From Veillonella nakazawae (GTDB lineage: Bacteria > Bacillota > Negativicutes > Veillonellales > Veillonellaceae): a DNA stretch of 64,000 bases. The notes beneath the pieces were generated by a model. It saw nothing but the letters and a program-made list of their open reading frames with translations. It made no database searches and was not told where the DNA came from. This document shows positions 34,390 through 43,831 of this stretch, in pieces. The stretch lies in the NCBI RefSeq assembly GCF_013393365.1, contig NZ_AP022321.1, positions 1,088,001 through 1,152,000 on the forward strand. Reading direction: 5' to 3'. Positions within the stretch are counted from its first letter, which is position 1. Each line of letters opens with the position of its first letter. The position numbers were made by a program, and so were the translations under genes.

Positions 34390-36222
34390 ATGTCATCTAG
34401 TTTAAAGCAAATTGGGAGAAACCCCATCTTTCGCTTTGGTATCATTGGTATTGCTTTATATATAGCTCTATTTTTCATCTATGAACCTATTACACTAGGT
34501 CTAGATGTTGAAGATATAACGATTTTAGCAGTACCAACAATTGTAGGTACTTTTTTATTTCAATATTTTATGGGATGTACCGTTTTTCATAGACCATTTT
34601 TGGGATATGGCTTAGTCGGTATTCTTTGGGCCCTTACATTCCCACTTCTGTTCCACTGGTCCTATGTAAAACCCTTATATTTTTATGAATTTGCTAATGA
34701 TTTTTTATTTGGCTTATTAATCTTTATGGGTTTATCTGGGATTCAATTTTTACTAAACCAAACAAATCGTCTCCATAAAACTACATCATTAATCATGGCA
34801 ATTATTACCATGATATTGAGCCTTATCCCATTCTTACAAATAGGATACTATCTAACTACATGGCATTGTTTAACGCCAGCTAGTTTACTAGCAGTATACA
34901 TGACAAATCCTGAAGAAGCATTTGGTTTCTTAAAAAATGCTGCTGGCATTCCTGGTCTTATCGCTGTTGGTATTGGCCTTGTAATATGGACCTATCTACT
35001 CTACTGGTCTAATCTAGGAATGAAAGCGGTAGTAAACTTGAATACTACACGACCTATGCGCTCCACATTGCTCATTGCATCCATAGTAGCATTCTTAGTA
35101 TACGTACCATTCTTCTTATTCCCGAAAACATGTATTGTAGCAAACTGGATTGCAGCTGGCGACTATGTAAAACAAATGCAACAATATAATGATAACCATC
35201 ATTTAGTATTCGATTCCTTCAATTTGGATACAAAGGAAACTTCTGCTAGTAAAACACCAGGTACTATCATATTAGTTATCGGTGAATCTAGTTCTCGTGA
35301 TTATATGAAGGTATATAATCCAAACTTCCCTTATGATGATACGCCATGGCAAGGTACTATGCGTGCAGATAATAAAGATTTTGTTTTCTTTGATAACGCA
35401 TATTCATCATACGTACAAACAGTACCTACCCTCGAACGTGCTCTATCTGAACGTAATCAATATGATGATAAACCATTCCTCGATTCTGCGAATATTTTAG
35501 ATGTTGCTAAAAAAGCAGGATATACTACTTCTTGGTTTAGTAACCAAGGTGTATTTGGCGAATATGATACAGCTATTTCATTAATGGCTAAAACAGCAGA
35601 TACCACTAAATGGTCACATGAATCCTATGCTTTCTCTGATCGCTATGATGAATCACTCTTACCATTATTACAGTCTGTTGATCCAAGTAAAAATAACTTC
35701 ATCGTCATTCATATCATGGGTAGTCATATTTACTACAATGACCGTTATCCACATGAATTTAGTAAATGGAAACAAGGTCCATATCCAGATGGCCAAGAAG
35801 CATATGCAAACAGCCAATTATATACAGACTGGTTATTACAACAGATTTATACTTATGGTAAGGAAAAATTAAACTTACAAGCCATGGTGTATTTCTCTGA
35901 CCATGGTGAAAGCTTGGATAAATCTCATAATCCAGATACATTTGACTTTGTTATGACTCATATTCCATTCTGGATATATTTATCACCTCAATATCGTGCT
36001 GAGTATCCTCAAACAGCAAAAGAACTCTCTAAACACGAACATCAATACTTTACAAATGATTTACTATATGACACATTGATTGGTCTTATGCACGCACCTA
36101 ATCAACGGTATGATGTAACAAGAGACTTTAGTAATGGTAAGTATCGATTCAATTTACATAACCTAACTACCTTACTAGGGGAACAACCATTAACTAATGA
36201 TCCTGTAAACGCAGGAAAATAA
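34390..36222 (+). CDS. EptA/CptA-like phosphoethanolamine transferase
   Basis: An inner-membrane enzyme of the alkaline-phosphatase-like family. About five hydrophobic segments fill the first 220 residues; the periplasmic sulfatase-fold domain follows. VIGESSSRDYMKVY puts Ser300 after Glu299 where EptA has its Thr nucleophile, similar to the CptA branch; metal ligands include Asp504-His505 in YFSDHGES. By family it decorates lipid A or the LPS core with phosphoethanolamine; which substrate is not shown. I start at 34390 (AGGGGA upstream), not the GTG at 34363, giving 610 residues. It stands alone between its promoter and a terminator. Confidence 0.9.
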   Translation: MSSSLKQIGRNPIFRFGIIGIALYIALFFIYEPITLGLDVEDITILAVPTIVGTFLFQYFMGCTVFHRPFLGYGLVGILWALTFPLLFHWSYVKPLYFYEFANDFLFGLLIFMGLSGIQFLLNQTNRLHKTTSLIMAIITMILSLIPFLQIGYYLTTWHCLTPASLLAVYMTNPEEAFGFLKNAAGIPGLIAVGIGLVIWTYLLYWSNLGMKAVVNLNTTRPMRSTLLIASIVAFLVYVPFFLFPKTCIVANWIAAGDYVKQMQQYNDNHHLVFDSFNLDTKETSASKTPGTIILVIGESSSRDYMKVYNPNFPYDDTPWQGTMRADNKDFVFFDNAYSSYVQTVPTLERALSERNQYDDKPFLDSANILDVAKKAGYTTSWFSNQGVFGEYDTAISLMAKTADTTKWSHESYAFSDRYDESLLPLLQSVDPSKNNFIVIHIMGSHIYYNDRYPHEFSKWKQGPYPDGQEAYANSQLYTDWLLQQIYTYGKEKLNLQAMVYFSDHGESLDKSHNPDTFDFVMTHIPFWIYLSPQYRAEYPQTAKELSKHEHQYFTNDLLYDTLIGLMHAPNQRYDVTRDFSNGKYRFNLHNLTTLLGEQPLTNDPVNAGK

Positions 36223-36296
36223 ACCTTAACATTTTCAGTAATATAAATGCATTTTATTATGTTAGTATAATGTAGTTTAGGTTTCACTAACACGAA

Positions 36297-36327
36297 AAAA
36301 GAGATGAGTTAAAAACTCATCTCTTTT
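36297..36327. terminator. Bidirectional terminator between the eptA-like and DUF523 genes
   Basis: A perfect 14-bp stem (36297-36310 with 36314-36327, 3-nt loop). The plus strand continues with T-runs, and the minus strand with TTTTTTCG. The DUF523 stop codon (36317-36319) lies inside the stem. Confidence 0.9.
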
Positions 36328-36787
36328 TTTGTTCCATTAATAAGTCAATTTCTTCTTCCGTATAAACCTCTATATTATTCATTAATAAGGCCTCTACAGT
36401 ACATCCGTTCCCCTCTCGCAGGGTTTTACTAAAGGTACCATCATAAATACGCTTATAACCGCAACTAGGACTTTTTGCTTTCATTAGAGCCTGCTTACAT
36501 CCCTGTTGCATTGCTATATGCAATGCAATTTGAGCTCCTTTATGAAATTCTGTGGTTACATCAGTTCCATTAGCCGTACATACACGTTTACCTTGTCGTT
36601 CCGCAGGATCACGAGGTGTGCTAAGCCCACCTAATACTTCTGGACATACGGTTACTAGATCAAAAGTATCCTTTAACAGTGGTAACTGTTCTATAAGATT
36701 ATCTTTTCCATCATAACGACAGGATACGCCACATAAACATTCACTAATTAATAATTTTGCTTTATTATTCATAACTTTATTAAACAT
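36317..36787 (-). CDS. DUF523 protein
   Basis: A 156-residue cytoplasmic protein of unknown function. It fits DUF523: CLCGVSCRYDGKDN, VTVCPEVLGGLSTPRDPAE, and AKSPSCGYKRIYDG, with conserved cysteines that may bind metal. Two possible starts (36787 and the ATG five codons later at 36772) both lack a good ribosome-binding site. It is a single-gene unit, converging on the eptA-like gene and lying downstream of the tRNA operon terminator. Confidence 0.85.
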   Translation of the reverse strand: MFNKVMNNKAKLLISECLCGVSCRYDGKDNLIEQLPLLKDTFDLVTVCPEVLGGLSTPRDPAERQGKRVCTANGTDVTTEFHKGAQIALHIAMQQGCKQALMKAKSPSCGYKRIYDGTFSKTLREGNGCTVEALLMNNIEVYTEEEIDLLMEQKKR

Positions 36788-36880
36788 AGATAATCGTATT
36801 TAAACTATGCCATTCTAATAACAAACGCACTTTCATATTTTTAAATTATACACATTTAAAATCTAGATTTAAATAAGAAA

Positions 36881-36904
36881 AAAAGACTAACCGAAGTTAG
36901 TCTT
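36881..36904 (-). terminator. Terminator of the tRNA operon
   Basis: Stem AAGACTAAC/GTTAGTCTT (9 bp, CGAA-type loop), followed on the minus strand by seven Ts, 4 bp after the tRNA-Leu CCA end. Confidence 0.93.
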
Positions 36905-36907
36905 AAT

Positions 36908-36997
36908 TGGTGCCGAGGACCGGAATCGAACCGGTACGGTTGTTTCCAACCGACGGATTTTAAGTCCGTTGCGTCTGCCTGTTCCGCCACCCCGGCA
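36908..36997 (-). tRNA. tRNA-Leu (anticodon TAA)
   Basis: A type II tRNA with a long variable arm. The acceptor stem pairs TGCCGGG with CTCGGCA, the anticodon loop reads CTTAAAA, GGTTCGATTCC is the T arm, and CCA is encoded (36908-36910). Last gene of the five-tRNA operon. Confidence 0.97.
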
Positions 36998-37010
36998 TGG
37001 GTAACGATTG

Positions 37011-37085
<75 letters not shown>

Positions 37086-37094
37086 ATATAAAGT

Positions 37095-37169
37095 TGGAGC
37101 GGGAAACGAGATTCGAACTCGCGACCCCCGCCTTGGCAAGGCGGTGCTCTACCGCTGAGCTATTCCCGC
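37095..37169 (-). tRNA. tRNA-Gly (anticodon GCC)
   Basis: Acceptor GCGGGAA/TTCCCGC, anticodon loop TTGCCAA, GTTCGAATC T loop, encoded CCA (37095-37097). Confidence 0.97.
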
Positions 37170-37176
37170 ATGTACA

Positions 37177-37253
<77 letters not shown>

Positions 37254-37257
37254 TGAA

Positions 37258-37333
37258 TGGCGACCCCGATCAGATTTGAACTGACGATCTTCGCCGTGAC
37301 AGGGCGACATGTTAACCGCTACACCACGGGGCC
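37258..37333 (-). tRNA. tRNA-Asp (anticodon GTC)
   Basis: Acceptor GGCCCCG/CGGGGTC, anticodon loop CTGTCAC, T loop GTTCAAATC, discriminator G, encoded CCA (37258-37260). First gene of the operon, about 13 bp from the expected transcription start. Confidence 0.97.
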
Positions 37334-37352
37334 GTATCCAAAGTACTTGCTT

Positions 37353-37381
37353 AGTATATCGGTTATCAGGACTTTTGTCAA
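37353..37381 (-). promoter_or_regulatory. Strong promoter of the tRNA operon
   Basis: Minus-strand -35 TTGACA (37376-37381, full consensus), 17-bp spacer, -10 TATACT (37353-37358). It begins 2 bp after the stop of the upstream MBL gene. Confidence 0.88.
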
Positions 37382-37383
37382 CA

Positions 37384-37980
37384 CTATCCTACAATATTTT
37401 TGATGAATTCTTCTTCATCTTTTAATGTTGTAGATTCTTTATGTCCTGGTTCGACAATTAAATCCTTTGATAATGTTAATATATGCTTCAAACTAATGAT
37501 TAAATCACGGGGATTACTCTTGTAGTTATCGGTATTTCCTACATTTTGTTTGAATAAAGTATCTCCAGAAAAAAGATGTCCACCAATCTCCAAACAAACT
37601 GAGCCAGCACTATGGCCTGGTGTATGATGTACCATTATTATAAAAGGCCCTACTTCTAATTTACCGGCCACTAAATCTTTACAATTCGTGTACATCTTCT
37701 TTTTATATACACTAGGTCTACGTCGGATTAGTTGTAATAACTCTTGATCCAAAGGATGTAAATAAGCAGGAATATTATAATACTCACAAACCTCATCAAG
37801 AGCCGATACATGATCACAATGACCATGTGTTAATAATACTGCTAAAGGCTCAGAATCTCCTACCATTTCAATTATATGCTTACTATGAAACCCGGGATCA
37901 ATAATAAGAGATTTTCCATCTTTAATTAATACATAACAATTTGCTTTATAAAGCCCTAGAGGGCGTTTTATAATATTCAT
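37384..37980 (-). CDS. MBL-fold metallo-hydrolase (glyoxalase II-like)
   Basis: A 198-residue metallo-beta-lactamase-fold enzyme. The zinc motif HGHCDH spans His52, His54, Asp56 and His57, with HTPGHSAGSVCLE, FSGDTLF and VEPGHKEST giving further ligands. It resembles YcbL/glyoxalase II-type thioester hydrolases, but the true substrate cannot be told. It lies 13 bp after trkH as the last gene of its operon, with no terminator before the tRNA promoter. Confidence 0.9.
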   Translation of the reverse strand: MNIIKRPLGLYKANCYVLIKDGKSLIIDPGFHSKHIIEMVGDSEPLAVLLTHGHCDHVSALDEVCEYYNIPAYLHPLDQELLQLIRRRPSVYKKKMYTNCKDLVAGKLEVGPFIIMVHHTPGHSAGSVCLEIGGHLFSGDTLFKQNVGNTDNYKSNPRDLIISLKHILTLSKDLIVEPGHKESTTLKDEEEFIKNIVG

Positions 37981-37993
37981 ATTATTCGCCCTC

Positions 37994-39481
37994 CTATAGG
38001 ATACGATACCGTTTAGCAGATTGTTTTTTTATAAAATACCCTTCCCAGAATTGAGGATGAAGCATAACAAGAATTGTAAATAATTCCAAACGACCTAATA
38101 ACATGTCTACCATGGCTACACATTTAGCACCATCAGACATACTACCAAAGGCATCTGTAGGCCCAAAACCACCAAATCCAATGCCAACATTACTAAGAAA
38201 AGCTGTTATAATTTGCATCGCATCATAAGTAGACATTCCAGTACAAGTCATAAGGAAAACAGATATAACGTAAATCATTAAATATAAAAATAAAAATTGC
38301 TGTGCCATCTGTATCCATTTAGTAGGCATCGGTTTACCATTAATGCGCACGACTTGTACCATCTCAGGATGAATTGATTTTCTTAAATAAATAATGCTGC
38401 TCTTAATTAGAATAATGAGGCGAATAATTTTTACGCCCCCTGTTGTAGAACCACTACAACCACCAAAAAATGATGAAATAAATAACATCATCTGTGCAGC
38501 GGCTGGCCACAAATCATAATCGCTTACAGCAAATCCACTACCAGTTTGAATCGATACATAATTAAAGGAAACATCTCTAAAGATTTGAATTGGATCATTA
38601 ATATTTGATTGTACTGCCATCGAAATTGATATTATAGCAATTCCAATAAAAATAACTAGCCAATACATACGTGTTTCAAAATCATCAATCAAAACGCGAA
38701 TGCCTCTTTGCAGTGCATTATAATATACTGCAAAATTACCACCAGCAAGTATCATGAAAAATATAAATACAAAACAGATATAGTTGCTTTGTTCATAAAT
38801 AAATGTACCTGCAGATGTAGGTGCAAAACCACCTGTAGCAATAATGGAAAATGCATAATTTAATGCATCAAAAGGCTCTATACCACCAGCCCACAGCATA
38901 ACGAAACAAATGGCGGTAAAAGCAACATATAAACGCCAAAGTTTAGAGGCCATTGATTGAATACGAGGCATAACAACACCAGGTTTTGGTACCGATGCTT
39001 CTGCATTAAACATATGAGCTGCATCTGCACCTAAGTTCTTTAAGAACGATAAGATAAGGACAATAATCCCCATCCCACCAATCCAGTGCATTAGTCCACG
39101 CCATAAAACATATGTCTTAGGTAAATCGTCTACGCTATTAATAATTGTAGCACCAGTTGCTGTAATCCCTGATGTAGCTTCAAATAGAGCATCAAATACA
39201 TTGGTTAATATACCACTAAGAATAAATGGTAAGGAACCTAAGATAATAGTTAATATCCATGTAGCTGATACAACTAAAAACCCATCACGAAGACTAAAGC
39301 TTTGACTTTCATGACCATAATAGGATAAAAGTCCACCTAAGCCAAATGAAATACCAGTAGTAACCAAAAACGACCAATATGCAGTTTCAAATACGATACC
39401 ATATATAAAAGGAATTAATGTAAAAATCCCAAATATATATAATAATCGCCCCACTAAGGACATGACAATTTGAATGCGCAT
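37994..39481 (-). CDS. trkH: TrkH/KtrB potassium uptake channel subunit
   Basis: The K+-translocating membrane subunit. The 495 residues contain many hydrophobic segments and the repeated pore loops with filter-like Gly residues: ATSGITATGAT, FSIIATGGFAPTSAG, TGSGFAVSD and FLSNVGIGFGGFG. The region SFFGGCSGSTTGGVKIIR is also typical. It is 12 bp after trkA, whose product gates it through NAD/ATP binding. Confidence 0.96.
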   Translation of the reverse strand: MRIQIVMSLVGRLLYIFGIFTLIPFIYGIVFETAYWSFLVTTGISFGLGGLLSYYGHESQSFSLRDGFLVVSATWILTIILGSLPFILSGILTNVFDALFEATSGITATGATIINSVDDLPKTYVLWRGLMHWIGGMGIIVLILSFLKNLGADAAHMFNAEASVPKPGVVMPRIQSMASKLWRLYVAFTAICFVMLWAGGIEPFDALNYAFSIIATGGFAPTSAGTFIYEQSNYICFVFIFFMILAGGNFAVYYNALQRGIRVLIDDFETRMYWLVIFIGIAIISISMAVQSNINDPIQIFRDVSFNYVSIQTGSGFAVSDYDLWPAAAQMMLFISSFFGGCSGSTTGGVKIIRLIILIKSSIIYLRKSIHPEMVQVVRINGKPMPTKWIQMAQQFLFLYLMIYVISVFLMTCTGMSTYDAMQIITAFLSNVGIGFGGFGPTDAFGSMSDGAKCVAMVDMLLGRLELFTILVMLHPQFWEGYFIKKQSAKRYRIL

Positions 39482-39493
39482 AGTCCCTCCATA

Positions 39494-40834
39494 CTAGGTA
39501 AGATATTTAAGTAATTTACTTACAGATTCAGGTAACGCAAATAGAACAATGTGATCTCCATCTAAGATTTCAGTATTACCACGTGGTACGATGGCTTCAT
39601 CACCACGTAAAATTACACCAACTAACGCCTTCCCTGGTAAACGAATGTCTTTTAGTTGTTTACCAGCCACAGGTGATTCACTTGTAATGGCAACCTCTAT
39701 AGATTCCGCTTTTCCACCTTCAAAGGTCGAAATAGATAAAACACCTTCTCCACTACGCACGAAACGTAAAATTTGACTCGCTGTAAATAAACGTGGCGAG
39801 AATACAACATCAATACCCACTTGTTCCATAAGCATAATGTATTCAGGTCGACCTACGCGCACAACTGTCTTTGGTATGCCCATATGCTTGCCGACAAGAG
39901 CAACAAGCAAGTTGAGCTTATCATCATCTGTAACAGCAATTATAACATCACTATCTGCAATTTCTTCTGCTTCTAAAAGGTCAAAGTCTGTAGCATCTCC
40001 ATTGATAACCATAGACTTATCTACAAGATTAGCAAGTTTTTCACAGCGGTTAAAATCTTTTTCAATGACCTTAACAGAGAATCCCGCTTGTTCTAAAAGA
40101 ACTGTTAGATTTCTACCTAATAGACCAGCCCCAATGATAACAGCCCGTTTATAAAATGTACTGTGATTATGGAACCAAAGATTTTCTACTTCTTCAACAG
40201 ACTCTTTTAAGCCTAAGAAGAATACACTGTCATCAACTTGTAGAATACTTTCACCATGGGGAATAATCATTTCACCATACCGTAAAACCCCTACTAGTAA
40301 AACACCTTCAGGGAATTTAATATCTTTTAAAGGTTGACCTATTAATGGAATATCATCTGTAATCTTAAATTCCATAAGGCGTACAGAACCTTGGCCAAAA
40401 TCTTCTACATCAATAGCTGATGGAGTCTCTAGAATTTGTAAAAGCTCTTGAGCCGTAACCATTTCAGGATTGATAAATAAATCGACCCCTAATTTAGCAC
40501 GCATCTCATCATCCATATGTTCTGCTACAGTATTATCTCGCACACGAGCAATCGTTGTAGGAACACCTGTAATTTTAGCTACAGAACAAGATAACATATT
40601 TACTTCATCAGAATCGGTAACAGCAATAAACATTCCTACATCATCCATACCGATTTCGTTGAGCAATTGTATATCACTGCCATTTCCTTGAACAAGGCTA
40701 ACATCTAGTGTATTTTCAAGATTTTGTATACGTTCTGGAGAACGATCAATTACATATACATCATGATTATCTTGTATCAAGCGTTGTGCCAAGGAATAGC
40801 CAACCTTACCAGCACCTACAATGACAATTTTCAT
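39494..40834 (-). CDS. trkA: Potassium uptake regulatory protein TrkA
   Basis: A cytoplasmic RCK protein of 446 residues with two tandem copies of a Rossmann (TrkA-N) plus TrkA-C unit. The first loop is VGAGKVGYSLAQRL, the second IGAGLLGRNLTVLL; DSDEVNMLSC and DDDKLNLLVA mark the nucleotide pockets. The duplicated form matches the E. coli-type TrkA rather than the single-unit KtrA. It lies between cvfB and trkH. Confidence 0.96.
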   Translation of the reverse strand: MKIVIVGAGKVGYSLAQRLIQDNHDVYVIDRSPERIQNLENTLDVSLVQGNGSDIQLLNEIGMDDVGMFIAVTDSDEVNMLSCSVAKITGVPTTIARVRDNTVAEHMDDEMRAKLGVDLFINPEMVTAQELLQILETPSAIDVEDFGQGSVRLMEFKITDDIPLIGQPLKDIKFPEGVLLVGVLRYGEMIIPHGESILQVDDSVFFLGLKESVEEVENLWFHNHSTFYKRAVIIGAGLLGRNLTVLLEQAGFSVKVIEKDFNRCEKLANLVDKSMVINGDATDFDLLEAEEIADSDVIIAVTDDDKLNLLVALVGKHMGIPKTVVRVGRPEYIMLMEQVGIDVVFSPRLFTASQILRFVRSGEGVLSISTFEGGKAESIEVAITSESPVAGKQLKDIRLPGKALVGVILRGDEAIVPRGNTEILDGDHIVLFALPESVSKLLKYLT

Positions 40835-40839
40835 CGCCT

Positions 40840-41748
40840 TTATTCCTCTTCTTGTGATTCATTACCAACAGGAGGTGTCCATTGACGTCCTGTTTCAGTT
40901 AACAATGTCCAACCATCATCTTGAACAATTTTTTTCTCTTTCATCAAATGCCCTAAAGCACGCTTAAAGGCAGCTTTACTGATATTAAATTTATCTTTAA
41001 TCAACATCGCAGAAGATTCATCGCTATATGGCATCTTGCCTCCACGATTAAGAAGGTACTCCATTATAATGTCTCCATCAGAAATGAGTGCCTTTTCCTT
41101 AGTAGGACGCATAGATACGTTGATACGACCATCATCACGTTTAAAGGTAACACGACCTTCAACCATTTCTCCTACTTTTAATTTTCTAGTCATCTCAGAA
41201 CGATGTAAAAAGGCAATCCATCGTTCAGGAGTGATGAAGAATGCCCCATCACTAGTCAAGTTGTAGATAGCGCCTTTAACAAGTTGTCCTACTTTAGCAT
41301 CTGTAGCAGCCTTAGATGCGCGACGCATTTCGTCATCAACATCCATAGATACTGCAAAACGACCAGATTTATCTGTATAGAGTCGAACCCAAACTTTTTC
41401 GCCCACTTGAGGACGACCACGCATCTCTGCGTGAGGCATGAAGATACCACGCTCAGTACCAACCTCTACGAAACAGCCAAAGTTTGTAGTATTGATTACC
41501 TCAACATACCCAATTTGGCCTACCTTCATCGCTGGTAAACGCATAGAAGCAGTCAAACGCCCCTTTGGATCGCGATATAAAAATACCTCTACTTCATCAC
41601 CAATGGCAACAGGAGATGTTTGTTGATCCTTATGAAGCAAAATATCATCATTTGTATTGCCAGTTTGACCATCTAGAAAAGCCCCTTGATCACTAGTACG
41701 CAATACTTTTAATGTGGCAATTGTATTTTCCAACAATTCTGTAGCCAT
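40840..41748 (-). CDS. cvfB: S1-domain RNA-binding protein, CvfB/YitL family
   Basis: The 302 residues hold several S1-like OB domains (first with FLDGQTGNTNDDILLHK, second with TNFGCFVEVGTERGIFMPH) and a C-terminal winged helix (LIKDKFNISKAAFKRALGHLMK). CvfB in Staphylococcus affects virulence gene expression; the role here is unknown. I choose the ATG at 41748, with AAGGAG 6 nt upstream, over one 12 codons earlier inside rsfS. The gap to rsfS is 1 bp. Confidence 0.93.
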   Translation of the reverse strand: MATELLENTIATLKVLRTSDQGAFLDGQTGNTNDDILLHKDQQTSPVAIGDEVEVFLYRDPKGRLTASMRLPAMKVGQIGYVEVINTTNFGCFVEVGTERGIFMPHAEMRGRPQVGEKVWVRLYTDKSGRFAVSMDVDDEMRRASKAATDAKVGQLVKGAIYNLTSDGAFFITPERWIAFLHRSEMTRKLKVGEMVEGRVTFKRDDGRINVSMRPTKEKALISDGDIIMEYLLNRGGKMPYSDESSAMLIKDKFNISKAAFKRALGHLMKEKKIVQDDGWTLLTETGRQWTPPVGNESQEEE

Positions 41749-41749
41749 A

Positions 41750-42112
41750 CTATACTCCTTCAAATGGAACTCGAACTGCATCATTCCATAATTCTTCTAA
41801 ACCGTAGAATTCTCGCAACTCATCACCACCAAAGACATGACAAATAATATCGCCAAAATCAAGTAAAATCCATTCACCTTCGCGATAACCTTCTCTATGA
41901 TTTACTGTCATGCCCAATTCTGCTGCTTTATCTTCCATTTCATCAGCAATACTCTGAGATTGCTTAATATTATTTGCACTAGCAATTAGGAAGTAATCCC
42001 CTAACATAGATACACCTTCTAAATCGAGAATTTCGATATCTCTGCCTTTTTTATCAAAAGCAGCTTGTGCTAATTGTAATACGATTTGTTTAACTTCTTC
42101 TTTATTTTTCAT
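41750..42112 (-). CDS. rsfS: Ribosomal silencing factor RsfS
   Basis: Binds L14 and blocks subunit joining when nutrients fall. The 120 residues show the conserved DIEILDLEGVSMLGDYFLIA, HREGYREGEWILLDFGDIICHVF and EFYGLEELW. Length is standard. It sits in the usual nadD-yqeK-LCP-rsfS order. Confidence 0.97.
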   Translation of the reverse strand: MKNKEEVKQIVLQLAQAAFDKKGRDIEILDLEGVSMLGDYFLIASANNIKQSQSIADEMEDKAAELGMTVNHREGYREGEWILLDFGDIICHVFGGDELREFYGLEELWNDAVRVPFEGV

Positions 42113-42124
42113 ACTATTCCCCTT

Positions 42125-43246
42125 TTAACGTTTATTAGTACTCTCATCACCCGGTTCTGATGGCTTTGTGATAGTACCACCATTATGTTCTGATTCAGGT
42201 GCAACCTTGGCTGTACTATTAGTTGGAGCTGTAACAAATTGTGTCATTTCATTGGCTGGTAGATTTCCCATCGTAATGCCTACTAATCGTTGTGCTTCTG
42301 TTGGATTTACCTTCCAATATGTCATATCGCCAACTAACTCTTTTTCACCAGGAAGAATATAGAAATGAATCTCTTCCTTATTAATTTTGCTAGCATTATA
42401 CACAAGCTTAATAGCATCTAATGTAGAAATATTACTATCATAATGATCCCAAATTCTCCAAATATGCCATGCATTTGTTAAGAAGAATGAATTATGCTCT
42501 TCTTCTACCCATAGTTTCAAAAATCTTTCTTGTCGTTGTACACGTGTAAATGTATCGTGTTTTGGATCAGAATATCGTAAATAGGATAAAGCCTTATCAC
42601 TATCTAATGTTTGATATCCTCGTTGCAAATCAATATCTTTATTTCCCTCTGCATCTACGTGTTCCATAGTCTGTTCTACATAGATTTGTTGATTTCCTAA
42701 TACATCGTTAGTCTTTTTGAAAGCATTTTGATTAACTACAACATAATATGGTATAGAAATATGGAACATATCTTCAATGACAGCCTTTGTTAGATCAATA
42801 CCACCTTTTTCATAGATGCTATTGAGCATACTTGCATCGGTCTGATCTCTATTATCAATTTTACTATTACTAGGAATGCCAATAACATCCATTGTTTTTT
42901 GATCTAAATTAATGGATAACAAGAATAGACTATCACTTTGACTAGGATTATTATCATCAGTACCGACAACAAGAATGTATAATGGTTTATCTAACCCTTT
43001 TTGTTCTACAGATACAGTATTACCATCTTGTTTATTTCCATTATCTACAGCTGTATCAGTTGTCTCAGTAGTACCTGTAACAGCTCTATACACATAAGAT
43101 ACCCCAGTATACAAACCATAGCCTATACCCCCAAGTAGGGCAAGTACTACAATAACAGCTACTATAAATCTAGGCCATTTAACAGATGACTTTTGTTGAC
43201 GTCTTCTTCTACGACGGCGAGCTCTTGCTCGTTCACGTTCTTCCAT
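42125..43246 (-). CDS. LytR-CpsA-Psr family envelope protein
   Basis: A 373-residue protein with a short, very Arg-rich cytoplasmic start (RARARRRRRRRQQK), one membrane segment at about 27-50, and an external LCP domain with VGTDDNNPSQSDSLFLLSINL, GIPSNSKIDN and LSYLRYSDPKHDTFTRVQRQ. LCP enzymes attach glycopolymers to peptidoglycan in monoderms; the acceptor in this diderm is unclear. The Ser/Thr-rich C-terminal tail is low complexity. It lies between yqeK and rsfS, a common setting. Confidence 0.93.
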   Translation of the reverse strand: MEERERARARRRRRRRQQKSSVKWPRFIVAVIVVLALLGGIGYGLYTGVSYVYRAVTGTTETTDTAVDNGNKQDGNTVSVEQKGLDKPLYILVVGTDDNNPSQSDSLFLLSINLDQKTMDVIGIPSNSKIDNRDQTDASMLNSIYEKGGIDLTKAVIEDMFHISIPYYVVVNQNAFKKTNDVLGNQQIYVEQTMEHVDAEGNKDIDLQRGYQTLDSDKALSYLRYSDPKHDTFTRVQRQERFLKLWVEEEHNSFFLTNAWHIWRIWDHYDSNISTLDAIKLVYNASKINKEEIHFYILPGEKELVGDMTYWKVNPTEAQRLVGITMGNLPANEMTQFVTAPTNSTAKVAPESEHNGGTITKPSEPGDESTNKR

Positions 43247-43258
43247 ATATAAACTCCA

Positions 43259-43828
43259 TTATTTACAAGATTGTAACACATCATTACGACCAAGAATGGT
43301 CAACGGATAAATCGATAAATTTTGCTCAATAAGATGAATAATAGTATTATCAAAACCAAGCAATACAGCCTTATCTAAATCTAGTTCTGAAACGTTACGC
43401 AACTCATCCACACCGGGAAAATCTCGATTAGGCTCAATATAATCTGCTAAAAATATCACCTTATCTAGCGTAGACATATGTACCTTTCCAGTCGTATGAA
43501 CTCGAATGGCTTCTAAAACCTCATCATCAGATATAGAAAACTCTTTTTTTGCTCGAATCATACCAGCTAAACCATGTAAAAGATTGCCATTACTTAATAA
43601 TTCTTGATCAGCATCATAAGATTCACTTTTCACAAGATTTTGCATATCCTGTAAAGGCAATTCTTTAGCGCAATCATGTAGTAATGCGGCTAATCTAGCC
43701 TTTTCCACATCAATGCCATAAAGCTTAGCTAAATGAGTAGCCGATTCCACAACGCCAAGAGTATGCTTAAATCGTTTCTTGCTCAGCCATTGACTCACTC
43801 TAAGTTGTATTTCATCAAATGATAACAT
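43259..43828 (-). CDS. yqeK: HD-domain Ap4A hydrolase YqeK
   Basis: A 189-residue HD-domain protein. The metal site is seen in FKHTLGVVESA, LLHDCAKELP and HTTGKVHMSTLDKVIFLADY. YqeK cleaves Ap4A to ADP symmetrically in several Firmicutes. It lies 3 bp after nadD, the usual pairing. Confidence 0.95.
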   Translation of the reverse strand: MLSFDEIQLRVSQWLSKKRFKHTLGVVESATHLAKLYGIDVEKARLAALLHDCAKELPLQDMQNLVKSESYDADQELLSNGNLLHGLAGMIRAKKEFSISDDEVLEAIRVHTTGKVHMSTLDKVIFLADYIEPNRDFPGVDELRNVSELDLDKAVLLGFDNTIIHLIEQNLSIYPLTILGRNDVLQSCK

Positions 43829-43831
43829 CCT

